Program-made: the position numbers and the translations under genes
Assembly: GCF_001277235.1 (NCBI RefSeq)
Contig: NZ_CP012266.1
Coordinates: 3,162,001-3,226,000, forward strand
DNA from: Cronobacter dublinensis subsp. dublinensis LMG 23823
Lineage (GTDB): Bacteria; Pseudomonadota; Gammaproteobacteria; Enterobacterales; Enterobacteriaceae
Length of the DNA: 64,000 nucleotides
Direction of reading: 5' to 3'
The notes under the pieces: model-generated
What the model was told of the DNA's origin: nothing
Seen by the model: only the letters and a program-made list of their open reading frames with translations
The model's database searches: none
Part shown: one piece after another, positions 44,707 through 54,215 of the stretch
Numbering within the stretch: the stretch's first letter is position 1
Layout: each line of letters begins with the position of its first letter

Positions 44707-45536
44707 CAGTGCCCCACCACCCGGCGTCCAAAACGGCTTTGCAGCGTGTTAATGGCAAACAGCAGCAGCAGCGACGCGGCCAGGATCACGGAGGCTATCG
44801 CGCTCGCGGCCGGGTAATCGAACTCCTGCAAACGAACAAAAATCATCAGCGACGTCACTTCGGTTTTCCAGGCGATATTGCCCGCGATAAAAATCACCGC
44901 GCCGAACTCGCCGAGACTGCGGGTAAACGACAGCGCCACGCCCGCCAGCAGAGCAGGCGACAATTCCGGCAGCACCACCTTACGAAAGCTTTGCAGGCGC
45001 GTGGCGCCGAGCGTTTCCGCCGCCTCTTCATATTCCGGGCCCAGTTCTTCAAGCACCGGCTGCACGGTTCGCACCACAAAAGGAATGCTGGTAAACGCCA
45101 TCGCCACCGCGATGCCAAGCCAGGTATACGTCACTTTGATATCGAATTTCGCCAGCCACTCGCCGTAAAAGCCGTTCACCGAGAACAGCGAGGCGAGCGT
45201 CAGGCCCGCAACGGCGGTCGGCAGCGCGAAGGGTAAATCCATCAGCGCGTCCAGCAGCGTGCGGCCAGGAAAGCGGTAGCGGGTTAAAATCCAGGCCATT
45301 AGCAGGCCGAACGCGCCGTTAAACAGCGAAGCGACCGCCGCCGACAGCAGCGTCACTTTATACGCCGCCACCACCTGCGGGTTAGAAATCACCTCCCAGT
45401 ACTGCGCCCAGCTCATCTGGGAAACTTGCATCACCAGCGCACTCAGCGGCAGCAGCAGTATCAGGCACACAAACAATAAACTTGTGCCGAGGCTCAGGGT
45501 GAACCCGGGCAGTACACGTTTCGGAACTGCAAACAT
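44706..45536 (-). CDS. cysT: Sulfate/thiosulfate ABC transporter permease CysT (CysU)
   Basis: 276 residues, six membrane helices, with the EAA loop EEAAETLGATRLQSFRKVVLP. ATG 45536 overlaps the cysP stop (TGATG), which decides the start. It pairs with CysW to form the channel. Confidence 0.96.
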   Translation of the reverse strand: MFAVPKRVLPGFTLSLGTSLLFVCLILLLPLSALVMQVSQMSWAQYWEVISNPQVVAAYKVTLLSAAVASLFNGAFGLLMAWILTRYRFPGRTLLDALMDLPFALPTAVAGLTLASLFSVNGFYGEWLAKFDIKVTYTWLGIAVAMAFTSIPFVVRTVQPVLEELGPEYEEAAETLGATRLQSFRKVVLPELSPALLAGVALSFTRSLGEFGAVIFIAGNIAWKTEVTSLMIFVRLQEFDYPAASAIASVILAASLLLLFAINTLQSRFGRRVVGH

Positions 45537-46552
45537 CACTGACGCCCCGCCGCCACCAGCTTGTCGAACTCACCGCCACTGGCAAAATGGGTTTTCATCA
45601 CGTCCGGCCATTTGCCGAAGGCGTCTTCCACGCGGAACAGCTCCGTCTGCGGAAACTTATCTTTCAGCGTCTCCATCACCTGTGGATTGTTCACGCGGTA
45701 GTAGTAGCTGGTGATAATCTGCTGCGCCTGCGGGCTGTAAAGCCAGTTCAGGTAGGCTTTGGCCGCTTTTTCCGTACCGTTAGCCTTAACGTTTTTATCT
45801 ACCCACGCCACCGGGAACTCCGCCAGGATATTCACCTTCGGCACCACGACCTCGTAACCGTCTTTGGCGTACTGGTTACGGATGTTATTCACTTCCGACT
45901 CAAAGCTAATCAGCACGTCGCCGAGGCCGCGCTCGACAAACGTCGTGGTCGCGCCGCGACCGCCGGTGTCGAACACCTCAACGTTTTTCAAAAACTGGGT
46001 CATAAACTGCTGGGTTTTGACTTTATCGCCGCCGTCGGCTTTATCCGCCGCGCCCCAGGCCGCCAGATAGGTATAGCGCGCGTTGCCGGAGGTTTTCGGG
46101 TTCGGGAAAATCAGCTTCACGTCCGGGCGCACCAGGTCATTCCAGTCGTGAATGTTTTTCGGGTTCCCTTTACGCACCAGGAACGCCATCGTGGAGTAGA
46201 ACGGGGAGCTGTTGTTCGGCAGGCGCGCCTGCCAGTCAGCCGGGATAAGCTGGCCTTTATCATGCAGGATCTGGACGTCGGTCACCTGGTTATAAGTTAC
46301 AACGTCTGCTTTTAAGCCCTGCAAAATCGCGAGCGCCTGCTTCGAGGAGCCCGCGTGAGACTGTTTGATCGTCAGCGTATCGCCGTGGTTATCCTTCGCC
46401 CACTGCTGTTCGAACGGCGGGTTGAGGGCAGCGAACAGCTCGCGCGAAACATCATAAGAGCTGTTAAGCAGTTCAGTCGCCTGCGCGGACCCCGCCATCA
46501 GCAGAGAAATCGCCAGCGCGCCCCATGCTTTTTTCACTGATTTCACGGCCAT
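45536..46552 (-). CDS. cysP: Thiosulfate-binding periplasmic protein
   Basis: 338 residues with a signal peptide (VKKAWGALAISLLMAGSAQA) cleaved before TELLNSSYDVSRELF. It captures thiosulfate and sulfate for CysTWA. It is the first gene of the operon; the promoter and CysB sites should lie in the AT-rich 46553-46670. Confidence 0.97.
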   Translation of the reverse strand: MAVKSVKKAWGALAISLLMAGSAQATELLNSSYDVSRELFAALNPPFEQQWAKDNHGDTLTIKQSHAGSSKQALAILQGLKADVVTYNQVTDVQILHDKGQLIPADWQARLPNNSSPFYSTMAFLVRKGNPKNIHDWNDLVRPDVKLIFPNPKTSGNARYTYLAAWGAADKADGGDKVKTQQFMTQFLKNVEVFDTGGRGATTTFVERGLGDVLISFESEVNNIRNQYAKDGYEVVVPKVNILAEFPVAWVDKNVKANGTEKAAKAYLNWLYSPQAQQIITSYYYRVNNPQVMETLKDKFPQTELFRVEDAFGKWPDVMKTHFASGGEFDKLVAAGRQ

Positions 46553-46710
46553 TTTGCACCTTATAAATGTGATAACGATCGAGCCATCAGTGTATTTATA
46601 CGGGTGAGAAAGCTATACCGCTTTTATATACCGTTTAGTGATTTGCAAGCGCAAAAGGATATAAGACGAAAGGCGTGACGGCGCGGCCCGCAAGGCCGCG
46701 CGCGTAGGGG

Positions 46711-47613
46711 TCAGAGGTTAAGCAGGCGGGTCAGCGACGGCGCGAAATAGTAGCCTCCCGTCACCGGACGGGTAAAACGCAGCATCGCGTCGCGCTTGCC
46801 GTCCGCGTCGCCAAACATGCTCAGGAGCTGCTGTTCGATGTTATAGAGGCGCGCGCAGTAGGCGCAGAAGTACAGACCGTGTACGCCGCTCGCGGTGCCG
46901 TAAGGCAGGCTCTGGCGCACAATCTTCAGCCCTTTGCCGTCTTCTTTAAGATCGACGCGCGAAAGATGAGAGGTTACCGGGCGCGCGTCGCCGTCAATCT
47001 CTTCGTTTGCGGCTTTCGTGCGGCCAATCATCATCTCCTGATCCGGCACGCTCATACGATTGAGCTGTTTCAGGTTATGCTCCCAGCGCTGGACGAACAC
47101 GTAACTGCCGCCCGCGTCGATGCCGTCCTGGATAACCGCCACGTCGCGGCGTTTTTCTTCGCCCGCCGGGTTTTCGGTGCCGTCCACGAAGCCGCTTAAG
47201 TCGCGATCTTCCACCCAGCGGAAACCGTGGGTTTCTTCTTCAACGTTCAGGGCATCGCCGAAGGCTTCCAGCGCCGCCTGGGCGACCGAAAAGTTAACGT
47301 CGTGACGCAGCGACAGAATGTGGATCAGCACATCGCGCTGCGTGGCAGGCGCGAGCCCCTTGCCGAGTGGCGCAAAGTCTTTCAGCTCTGCCGCGCTCTC
47401 ATCATTCGCCAGCGACCGCCACAACGTGTGACCAAACGCCACGACCACACCGAGATTCGCCTCAGGAAACTGCGCCTGAAAGGTCGCTACTTTATCGGCG
47501 AAAATTTTGCTCGCCGCGCGCAGCGCCTCGCGCTGGCTTTCATCAACGCTCGCTTCCAGCCAGATAGCCGCGCGACAATGCTCCGGCAGAATGCCGCTTT
47601 GAACCACAGACAT
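46711..47613 (-). CDS. yfeX: Dye-decolorizing (DyP-type) haem peroxidase YfeX
   Basis: 300 residues. The distal motif GFVDGTENPAG (Asp about 143) and the proximal haem His in SHLSRVDLKEDG are intact. E. coli YfeX is a cytoplasmic porphyrinogen peroxidase. AGGAGG precedes ATG 47613; a GTG one codon earlier is possible. It is followed on the same strand group by yfeY and yfeZ, as in E. coli. Confidence 0.94.
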   Translation of the reverse strand: MSVVQSGILPEHCRAAIWLEASVDESQREALRAASKIFADKVATFQAQFPEANLGVVVAFGHTLWRSLANDESAAELKDFAPLGKGLAPATQRDVLIHILSLRHDVNFSVAQAALEAFGDALNVEEETHGFRWVEDRDLSGFVDGTENPAGEEKRRDVAVIQDGIDAGGSYVFVQRWEHNLKQLNRMSVPDQEMMIGRTKAANEEIDGDARPVTSHLSRVDLKEDGKGLKIVRQSLPYGTASGVHGLYFCAYCARLYNIEQQLLSMFGDADGKRDAMLRFTRPVTGGYYFAPSLTRLLNL

Positions 47614-47704
47614 CACTCCTCCTGATAAACCGCTGCCACCGGGGTGGCAAAACCGGGCGTATTGTACCCGATTTAACGGCTCAGGCGTTGCGTTTACGCA
47701 AGGC

Positions 47705-48289
47705 TCAGCGACGCCAGATTATCTTTTTCAGCGTCCAGCCTTTGAGCGTGTCATCCGGCGGCATCAGCTCCTGCGGGCCGCGCCAGTCGCCGCTAAAGAC
47801 GTAGCTGATATGTTCGCTGCCGGGTGCCTTACACTCCACCGCCCCGTCATCCGGCGCGCTGGCTTTCTGGCACGCGCCCTGGGCCTGTTTGAAGAGATCG
47901 CCAAACGGGGTGCCGATGGCCACACCGCTGTCGGCGGGAATCGCTTTATCGAGCACGTCGATGCGGCTCACCTTGCCATTCTCGCCGTCCACCACCAGCG
48001 CCAGCTGGCTCTCTTTCATCGCTTCGAAATAACGCACGATGTTGCTGCCTTCAGCGCGCATCCCGCTGCGCAGGCGATAATCGTCGCCCAGCGCTTCGCT
48101 TATCGCGGCTTCCTGGAGCGGCGTATCGGCGGTGATATCGCCGACCCCTTTTTCCGTCACTTCCAGCGAGGAGCCCCACCAGTCAAACCAGTGCCACGGG
48201 GCCGCCGCCGACCAGTTGACGCTGGAAAGCGTTGAACATCCGCCCAGTAATAACGACGTCCCGCACAGCAGCAGAGGCAATTTCTTCAT
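47705..48289 (-). CDS. yfeY: YfeY lipoprotein
   Basis: 194 residues. A lipoprotein signal with lipobox LLLGGCSTL (Cys18) indicates an outer- or inner-membrane lipoprotein. The body matches E. coli YfeY, a sigma-E controlled protein of unknown role: SGDWRGPQELMPPDD near the C terminus. Confidence 0.9.
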   Translation of the reverse strand: MKKLPLLLCGTSLLLGGCSTLSSVNWSAAAPWHWFDWWGSSLEVTEKGVGDITADTPLQEAAISEALGDDYRLRSGMRAEGSNIVRYFEAMKESQLALVVDGENGKVSRIDVLDKAIPADSGVAIGTPFGDLFKQAQGACQKASAPDDGAVECKAPGSEHISYVFSGDWRGPQELMPPDDTLKGWTLKKIIWRR

Positions 48290-48351
48290 AACGGTTCCTT
48301 TAATCAGTCGACAACGTCTCGTTGGAGCGCAAAGACGGCGAAAAGTGCCGC

Positions 48352-48786
48352 TCAGGGCTGCGGCGTATCAAAACAGGCGCGCAGGCGGCGATGCGAGGCC
48401 AGCAGCCACAGCGCCCAGGCGTCCAGCGCCAGCAGGGCCAGCGCGATGCCGCCCGGCGCGTCGCGCCACAGTAGCAGCGCCTGCGAAGCCAGCATCAGCG
48501 CCTGCGTCAGCATCAATACATAACGGGCGTAGCGCCACAGGCGCGGGCGATCGTGCCGCCGCCCGCTTAATAAAAACGTCAGCATCGCGGGTATTCCCGC
48601 CGCAAGGCCCATCCAGAAGCCCTGGCGGTCGGGGTAAAACAGCCCGAGCAGCGCCTCGCCCTGCCCGCGCGACGCGCCCGCCAGCACGAACAGCGCCCAG
48701 GTGCGCGCCTGCAGCAACAGCACCGCCCAGAACAGGGCCGGGAGCTTCAGCCAGCCACGGTTATCATAATCAGAAGGTAAAAACAT
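48352..48786 (-). CDS. yfeZ: YfeZ, DUF2919 inner-membrane protein
   Basis: 144 residues beginning FLPSDYDNRGWLKLP, the DUF2919 hallmark, and with four membrane segments. Part of the yfeXYZ group. Function unknown. Confidence 0.87.
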   Translation of the reverse strand: MFLPSDYDNRGWLKLPALFWAVLLLQARTWALFVLAGASRGQGEALLGLFYPDRQGFWMGLAAGIPAMLTFLLSGRRHDRPRLWRYARYVLMLTQALMLASQALLLWRDAPGGIALALLALDAWALWLLASHRRLRACFDTPQP

Positions 48787-48885
48787 GTATAAATCCTGGA
48801 CTACGCCCGCATCGGGTCCAGAATTATGTCACTGTATAACAAGACGAAGAAAGGTCTTCGTCGTGCACAACCCAAGGAGATGGAA

Positions 48886-49284
48886 ATGAAAAAACAGCTT
48901 ATCGCTCTGTGTATCGCCGCGTCCGCGCTGTCCGCTATGCCCGTCATGGCGCAGGAAGGCGGCTTCTCAGGCCCGGATAACAGCGCCAGCGCTAACGCCG
49001 CCAAAGGCGGTTTTCAGGGGCCGGATGCCGCCAGCACGACCGTTAACGAAGCGAAAAATCTGCGCGACGACGCGTGGGTGGTGCTGGAAGGCAATATCGT
49101 TCGTAAGCTCGGCAAAGAGCTTTATGAGTTCCGTGACAAAAGCGGCAGCATCAACGTAGACATTGATGACCACGTCTGGAACGGCGCGACGGTCACGCCG
49201 AAAGATAAAGTGCGCCTTGAAGGCGAAGTGGATAAAGACTGGAATTCCGTCGAAATCGACGTGAAGAAACTCACCAAAGGCTAA
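48886..49284 (+). CDS. YgiW/YdeI-type periplasmic OB-fold stress protein
   Basis: 132 residues from ATG 48886 (AAGGAG 6 bases upstream). A signal peptide (KKQLIALCIAASALSAMPVMA) is followed by a linker with GGFSGPD/GGFQGPD repeats and a BOF domain: DDAWVVLEGNIVRKLGKELYEF...VDIDDHVW. Relatives YgiW and YdeI give tolerance to peroxide, cadmium, acid or cationic peptides. Not the E. coli locus for either gene; an extra paralogue is likely. Confidence 0.9.
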   Translation: MKKQLIALCIAASALSAMPVMAQEGGFSGPDNSASANAAKGGFQGPDAASTTVNEAKNLRDDAWVVLEGNIVRKLGKELYEFRDKSGSINVDIDDHVWNGATVTPKDKVRLEGEVDKDWNSVEIDVKKLTKG

Positions 49285-49321
49285 CGCCAGGCTCACCCGG
49301 CAGCGGCCGGGTGACGCGCTG

Positions 49322-49747
49322 TCAGTATTCCTGATCCTCGATGAGCCGTTTGCCGAGGCTAATCACATCCTGATGTTCATAGCCAAGCCGCTCGTACATG
49401 CCGAGCACGATGTCGTTCTCTTCGCGGATCTGGATATTGATTTTCGGGCAGCCGCGCGCGATGAGCTTCTTCTCCAGCCGGTTAAGCAGCGCGTTGGCAA
49501 TGCCGCGCCCGCGAAACTCCGGGTGAACGCCCAGGTAATACGCCGAACCGCGATGGCCGTCATAGCCGCCCATCACCGAGCCGACGATTTCGCCGCTCAC
49601 TTCCGCCACCAGGAAGAGATCCGGGTCATGGTTGAGTTTACGTTCGATATCCATTTCAGGATCGTTCCACGAACGCAGCAGATCGCAACGCTCCCACAGG
49701 GTGATGACTTCTTCAAAGTCGGCCTGACGAAAAACGCGTATCTCCAT
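49322..49747 (-). CDS. ypeA: GNAT acetyltransferase YpeA
   Basis: 141 residues of the GNAT fold. The acetyl-CoA loop is HPEFRGRGIANALL (R-G-x-G-x-A). It closely matches E. coli YpeA, also next to amiA. Substrate unknown. Confidence 0.93.
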   Translation of the reverse strand: MEIRVFRQADFEEVITLWERCDLLRSWNDPEMDIERKLNHDPDLFLVAEVSGEIVGSVMGGYDGHRGSAYYLGVHPEFRGRGIANALLNRLEKKLIARGCPKINIQIREENDIVLGMYERLGYEHQDVISLGKRLIEDQEY

Positions 49748-49961
49748 GGTATTCCCCGTGTTTTAAGGCGTAAAAAACGAGATTATGGCGCTATCGGCCT
49801 CAATAGCCAATATCTCCGGCAAAAGTTCGTTGAAAATGGCATACTGGGGAATCATCACGCCCTGAAATGAATCGTAAAACTTTTGTTGCAACAGGGTGTC
49901 GTTCCACCCCGTTACGCCAGGTTATAACACTCCAGGACAGTAAAATCAGAAGTCAGGACGC

Positions 49962-50840
49962 ATGAGCACTTTCAAACCCTTAAAAAAACTCACCTCGCGC
50001 CGTCAGCTGCTGCGCACCGGTCTTGCCGCGCTGGCGCTCACGGGTCTTAATCAGGCGCTGGCGAAAGAAGAAAAGAGCCCGGCGCTGAAAACCAGTAACA
50101 GCCACAGCAAACCGAAGGCGAAAAAAGCGGGCGCGCGCCGTCTCGTGATGCTCGACCCGGGCCACGGCGGCATCGACACCGGCGCTATCGGCCATAACGG
50201 CTCGAAAGAAAAGCATGTGGTGCTCGCCATCGCGAAAAACGTCCGCGCGATCCTGCGTAAAAACGGTATCGACGCCAAACTGACGCGCAGCAACGACACC
50301 TTTATTCCGCTCTACGATCGCGTCGAAATCGCGCATCAGCACGGCGCGGATCTCTTTATGTCGATTCACGCCGACGGCTTTACCAGCCCCAGCGCCGCCG
50401 GCGCGTCCGTCTTCGCGCTCTCGAACCGCGGCGCCAGTAGCGCCATGGCGAAATACCTCTCCGAGCGCGAAAACGCCGCCGATGACGTGGCGGGCAGCAA
50501 GGTCAAAAATAAAGATCACTATCTGCAACAGGTGCTGTTCGACCTGGTCCAGACCGACACCATTAAAAACAGCCTGACGCTCGGCTCGCATATTCTGCGC
50601 CAGATAAAACCGGTGCACCGCCTGCACAGCCGCAACACCGAGCAGGCAGCGTTCGTGGTGCTGAAATCGCCGTCGATCCCGTCCGTGCTGGTGGAAACGT
50701 CCTTTATCACCAACCCGCAGGAAGAGAAACTGCTCGGCACCGCCGCCTTTCGCCAGAAGATAGCGACGGCCATCGCCAACGGGGTGATAAGCTATTTCAA
50801 CTGGTTTGATAACCACAAAGCCCACTCGAAACGAGGCTAA
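49962..50840 (+). CDS. amiA: N-acetylmuramoyl-L-alanine amidase AmiA
   Basis: 292 residues. A Tat signal (TSRRQLLRTGLAALALTG) exports it folded to the periplasm, where it cleaves the peptide from murein during division. Zinc ligands and catalytic Glu: LDPGHGGIDTGAIG, FMSIHADGF and VLVETSFITN. The auto-inhibitory helix segment between them is present. hemF starts two bases after its stop. Confidence 0.95.
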   Translation: MSTFKPLKKLTSRRQLLRTGLAALALTGLNQALAKEEKSPALKTSNSHSKPKAKKAGARRLVMLDPGHGGIDTGAIGHNGSKEKHVVLAIAKNVRAILRKNGIDAKLTRSNDTFIPLYDRVEIAHQHGADLFMSIHADGFTSPSAAGASVFALSNRGASSAMAKYLSERENAADDVAGSKVKNKDHYLQQVLFDLVQTDTIKNSLTLGSHILRQIKPVHRLHSRNTEQAAFVVLKSPSIPSVLVETSFITNPQEEKLLGTAAFRQKIATAIANGVISYFNWFDNHKAHSKRG

Positions 50841-50842
50841 CG

Positions 50843-51745
50843 ATGGCACCGGATATTCAGCGCGTAAAAGCGTTTTTGCTCGATTTACAGGACCGTATCT
50901 GCCAGCAGCTGGCCGCCGTTGACGGCGATCGCTTTGTCGAAGACGCCTGGGAGCGCGAAGGCGGCGGCGGCGGGCGCAGCCGCGTCCTGCGCGACGGCAT
51001 GGTCTTTGAACAGGCGGGCGTTAACTTCTCCCACGTGCATGGCGATGCGATGCCCGCTTCCGCCACGGCGCACCGCCCGGAGCTCGCGGGCCGCAGCTTT
51101 GAGGCGATGGGCGTCTCGCTGGTCGTGCATCCGCGCAACCCCTATGTGCCGACGAGCCACGCCAACGTGCGCTTTTTTATCGCCGAAAAACCGGGCGCCG
51201 ATCCGGTCTGGTGGTTTGGCGGCGGCTTTGACTTAACGCCGTTTTACGGCTTCGAAGAGGACGCCATCCACTGGCACTGCACCGCACGGGATCTCTGCGC
51301 GCCCTTCGGCGATGACGTCTACCCGCGCTATAAAAAATGGTGCGACGACTACTTCTACCTGAAGCATCGCCAGGAGGCGCGCGGCATTGGCGGGCTGTTC
51401 TTTGACGATCTCAACACGCCCGATTTCGATACCTGCTTTGCGTTTATGCAGGCGGTAGGCGACGGCTATCTCGACGCGTATCTGCCCATCGTTGAGCGCC
51501 GTAAAGCGCTGCCCTGGGGCGAGCGCGAGCGCGAATTCCAGCTCTACCGTCGTGGACGCTATGTGGAGTTCAACCTGGTATGGGACCGCGGCACGCTCTT
51601 CGGGCTGCAAACCGGCGGGCGAACCGAGTCGATTCTGATGTCGATGCCGCCGCTGGTGCGCTGGGAATATGGCTACCAGCCAGAAGAGAACAGCCCGGAA
51701 GCGGCGCTGTACCGGGACTTCCTGCCGGTACGCGACTGGGTGTGA
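50843..51745 (+). CDS. hemF: Oxygen-dependent coproporphyrinogen III oxidase
   Basis: 300 residues, close to the E. coli length (299). It converts coproporphyrinogen III to protoporphyrinogen IX in haem synthesis. Signatures: NPYVPTSHANVRFF, WWFGGGFDLTPFYGF and RRGRYVEFNLVWDRGT. Co-transcribed with amiA. Confidence 0.97.
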   Translation: MAPDIQRVKAFLLDLQDRICQQLAAVDGDRFVEDAWEREGGGGGRSRVLRDGMVFEQAGVNFSHVHGDAMPASATAHRPELAGRSFEAMGVSLVVHPRNPYVPTSHANVRFFIAEKPGADPVWWFGGGFDLTPFYGFEEDAIHWHCTARDLCAPFGDDVYPRYKKWCDDYFYLKHRQEARGIGGLFFDDLNTPDFDTCFAFMQAVGDGYLDAYLPIVERRKALPWGEREREFQLYRRGRYVEFNLVWDRGTLFGLQTGGRTESILMSMPPLVRWEYGYQPEENSPEAALYRDFLPVRDWV

Positions 51746-51750
51746 CGCAC

Positions 51751-51780
51751 CGGCGTCCGCCCTGCGCGGACGCCGCTTTT
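51751..51780. terminator. Terminator between hemF and mtnA
   Basis: Stem GGCGTCCGC / GCGGACGCC followed by CTTTTA; serves hemF, and the left flank is not A-rich, so effect on mtnA is uncertain. Confidence 0.65.
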
Positions 51781-52798
51781 ACCCGGCGAAACGGCCCTTC
51801 GCCACTTCCTCTGGCGTGACGACGCCACCATCCAGCACCCAGCCGCTAATCAGCGAAGCAGGCGTGACGTCAAACGCCGGGTTATACACCCGCGCCTCTT
51901 CCGGCGCCCACTGCACCGCGCCGAAACTGCCCGCCACGCCGGTCACTTCCGCCGCCGCGCGCTGTTCAATCGGGATGGCCGCGCCGTTCGGGCAGGCCGG
52001 ATCGAGCGTAGTCTGCGGGGCCGCCACGTAAAAGGGCACGTGATGAAACTTTGCCAGCACGGCGAGTGAATAAGTGCCGATTTTGTTCGCCACATCGCCG
52101 TTCGCCGCAATTCTGTCCGCGCCGACCCAGACGGCATCTACCAGCCCCTGCGCCATCAGGCTTGCGGCCATCGAATCGGTGATGAGCTGATACGGCACGC
52201 CAAGCTCGCCAAGCTCCCAGGCGGTTAAGCGCCCGCCCTGCAACAGGGGTCGGGTTTCATCCACCCAGACGTTCGCCACGTTGCCCTCTTCATGCGCGCG
52301 CGCAATCACGCCGAGCGCCGTACCGACGCCCGCCGTCGCAAGCCCGCCGGTATTACAGTGGGTCAGCAGACGACTGCCGGGCGTCACCAGCGCGCTTCCG
52401 GCCCGCGCGATACGCTCGCACAGTTCGCGATCTTCCTGTACCAGGCGCAGCGCCTCCGCGCCCAGCGCCGTCGCGTAATCCGGCTGCGCGAGCGCCTGTT
52501 TCATACGGTCGAGATTGTTCATCAGGTTTACCGCCGTCGGGCGCGCCGCGCGCAGCACCTCCAGCGCCTGGCCGAGCGCGTCGCGCGTCATACCGTGTTC
52601 CGCCAGCAGCGCCAGCAGCAGGCTCGCCGACAGGCCAATCAGCGGCGCGCCGCGCACCCTTAAGGCGTGAATATGACCGATCAGCGCGTCGACAGTATCG
52701 GCGGGCAGCCAGTTTTTCTGCTGCGGCAGCGCCTGCTGGTCGAGGATCCAGAGTGTGTTATCCACCACCCGCAGGCTGGTTGTCTGAAGTGTCTGCAT
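51779..52798 (-). CDS. mtnA: Methylthioribose-1-phosphate isomerase
   Basis: 339 residues. It turns 5-methylthioribose-1-phosphate into methylthioribulose-1-phosphate in methionine salvage. Family motifs of the eIF2B-like fold: RVRGAPLIG near residue 50, THCNTGGLATAGVGTALG (catalytic Cys about 164), and VWVGADRIAANGDVANKIGTY (catalytic Asp). Divergent from mtnK with met-box-like repeats between. The downstream genes mtnBCD and mtnE are not in this window. Confidence 0.94.
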   Translation of the reverse strand: MQTLQTTSLRVVDNTLWILDQQALPQQKNWLPADTVDALIGHIHALRVRGAPLIGLSASLLLALLAEHGMTRDALGQALEVLRAARPTAVNLMNNLDRMKQALAQPDYATALGAEALRLVQEDRELCERIARAGSALVTPGSRLLTHCNTGGLATAGVGTALGVIARAHEEGNVANVWVDETRPLLQGGRLTAWELGELGVPYQLITDSMAASLMAQGLVDAVWVGADRIAANGDVANKIGTYSLAVLAKFHHVPFYVAAPQTTLDPACPNGAAIPIEQRAAAEVTGVAGSFGAVQWAPEEARVYNPAFDVTPASLISGWVLDGGVVTPEEVAKGRFAG

Positions 52799-52849
52799 GC
52801 GTTAAATCCCTGTTGCGTTATTGTGTTCTATTGTGTCAGGATGAAATCC

Positions 52850-52873
52850 AGATGTATAGACGTCTGTACGGCC
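52850..52873. promoter_or_regulatory. Tandem met boxes (MetJ operator) between mtnA and mtnK
   Basis: Adjoining 8-base units AGATGTAT (6 of 8 matches), AGACGTCT (8 of 8) and GTACGGCC (4 of 8) against the met box AGACGTCT. MetJ binds cooperatively to two or more tandem boxes. The site lies 31 to 54 bases upstream of mtnK ATG 52904 and 52 bases upstream of mtnA, so it could repress both when S-adenosylmethionine is plentiful. Confidence 0.8.
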
Positions 52874-52903
52874 TTATAACCAGATTGAATGAGGATATCA
52901 GCA

Positions 52904-54103
52904 ATGTCGCAATACCGAACCTTTACGGCCAGCGATGCGGTGGCTTATGCGCAACAATTTGGCGGACTCAGCGCGCCCGACGAACTGGTCAGCGCGCAGG
53001 AGGTCGGCGACGGCAATCTCAATCTGGTGTTTAAAATCTTTGATAAGCAGGGCGTCAGCCGGGTTATCGTTAAACAGGCCCTGCCCTATGTGCGTTGCGT
53101 GGGCGAATCCTGGCCGCTGACGCTTGACCGCGCGCGTCTCGAAGCGCAGACGCTGGTGACGCACTACCAGCACTGCCCGCAACATACCGTCAAAATTCAC
53201 CATTACGATCCGGCGCTTGCCGTGATGGTGATGGAAGATCTCTCCGATCACCGCATCTGGCGCGGCGAGCTTATCCGGGGCGCGCACTATCCGCAGGCCG
53301 CACAGCAGCTCGGCGAATACCTGGCGCAGACGCTGTTCCACACCAGCGATTTCTATCTGCACCCGCATGCGAAAAAGGCCGAAGTGGCGCGCTTTATTAA
53401 CCCGGAGATGTGTGAAATCACCGAAGATCTTTTCTTCAACGATCCGTATCAGATTCATGAGCGCAATAACTACCCGGCAGAGCTTGAGCCCGAAGCCGCC
53501 GCGCTGCGTGACGACGCGGCGCTGAAATGCGCCGTCGCCGCGCTCAAGCACCGCTTTTTCTCTCACGCCGAGGCGTTGCTGCACGGCGATATTCACAGCG
53601 GTTCGATTTTCGTCGCCGACGGCAGTCTGAAGGCGATTGACGCGGAGTTCGGTTATTTCGGCCCGGTGGGCTTTGACGTCGGGACAGCCATCGGCAATCT
53701 GCTGCTGAACTACTGCGGCGCGCCCGGCCAGCTCGGCATCCGCGAAGCCGCCGCCGCGCGCGAGCAGCGCCTTATTGATATCGCCGCGCTGTGGCACACC
53801 TTCGCCGAACGTTTCCAGGCGCTGGCGCGCGAGAAAACCCGCGACGCAGCGCTGGCCGAGCCCGGTTACGCCAGTGCGTTTTTACAGAAAGTCTGGGCGG
53901 ACGCTATCGGTTTTGCCGGCACCGAGTTGATTCGCCGCAGCGTCGGGCTTTCACACGTGGCAGATATCGACACCATTCGTGATGCAGAGATGCAGCATTC
54001 ATGCCTGCGTCACGCCATCGGGCTCGGCAAGGCGCTTATCCTGCTCGCCCCGCGTATTGAGAGCGCCGACGAGCTCATCGCCCGCGTGCGGCAGTACGGT
54101 TAA
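52904..54103 (+). CDS. mtnK: Methylthioribose kinase
   Basis: 399 residues from ATG 52904 (MSQYRTFTASDAV; GAGGA 8 bases upstream). A choline-kinase-fold enzyme that phosphorylates 5-methylthioribose at C1, the committed step of salvage from free methylthioribose. Catalytic HGDIHSGSIF (about residue 230) and metal site DAEFGYFGPVGFDVG are intact. E. coli K-12 lacks this gene and excretes methylthioribose. Divergent partner is mtnA. Confidence 0.95.
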   Translation: MSQYRTFTASDAVAYAQQFGGLSAPDELVSAQEVGDGNLNLVFKIFDKQGVSRVIVKQALPYVRCVGESWPLTLDRARLEAQTLVTHYQHCPQHTVKIHHYDPALAVMVMEDLSDHRIWRGELIRGAHYPQAAQQLGEYLAQTLFHTSDFYLHPHAKKAEVARFINPEMCEITEDLFFNDPYQIHERNNYPAELEPEAAALRDDAALKCAVAALKHRFFSHAEALLHGDIHSGSIFVADGSLKAIDAEFGYFGPVGFDVGTAIGNLLLNYCGAPGQLGIREAAAAREQRLIDIAALWHTFAERFQALAREKTRDAALAEPGYASAFLQKVWADAIGFAGTELIRRSVGLSHVADIDTIRDAEMQHSCLRHAIGLGKALILLAPRIESADELIARVRQYG

Positions 54104-54115
54104 CGCATTGCCAGT

Positions 54116-54197
54116 GGTGGGTGCGCTTCGCTTACCCACCCTACAAGGGATAAGGTCAACGTTGGGTTTGCAGGGCGGGTAAGCGCAGCGCACCCGC
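54116..54197. repeat. Pair of inverted palindromic repeats (REP-like), copy 1
   Basis: GGTGGGTGCGCTTCGCTTAC (54118 on) and its inverted counterpart GGGCGGGTAAGCGCAGCGCA (54172 on), each a self-complementary element, about 26 bases apart. It lies between the convergent mtnK and LVIVD genes. The same pair recurs at 62955-63038. Confidence 0.75.
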
Positions 54198-54215
54198 CAT
54201 TCCACTCACTTACCC

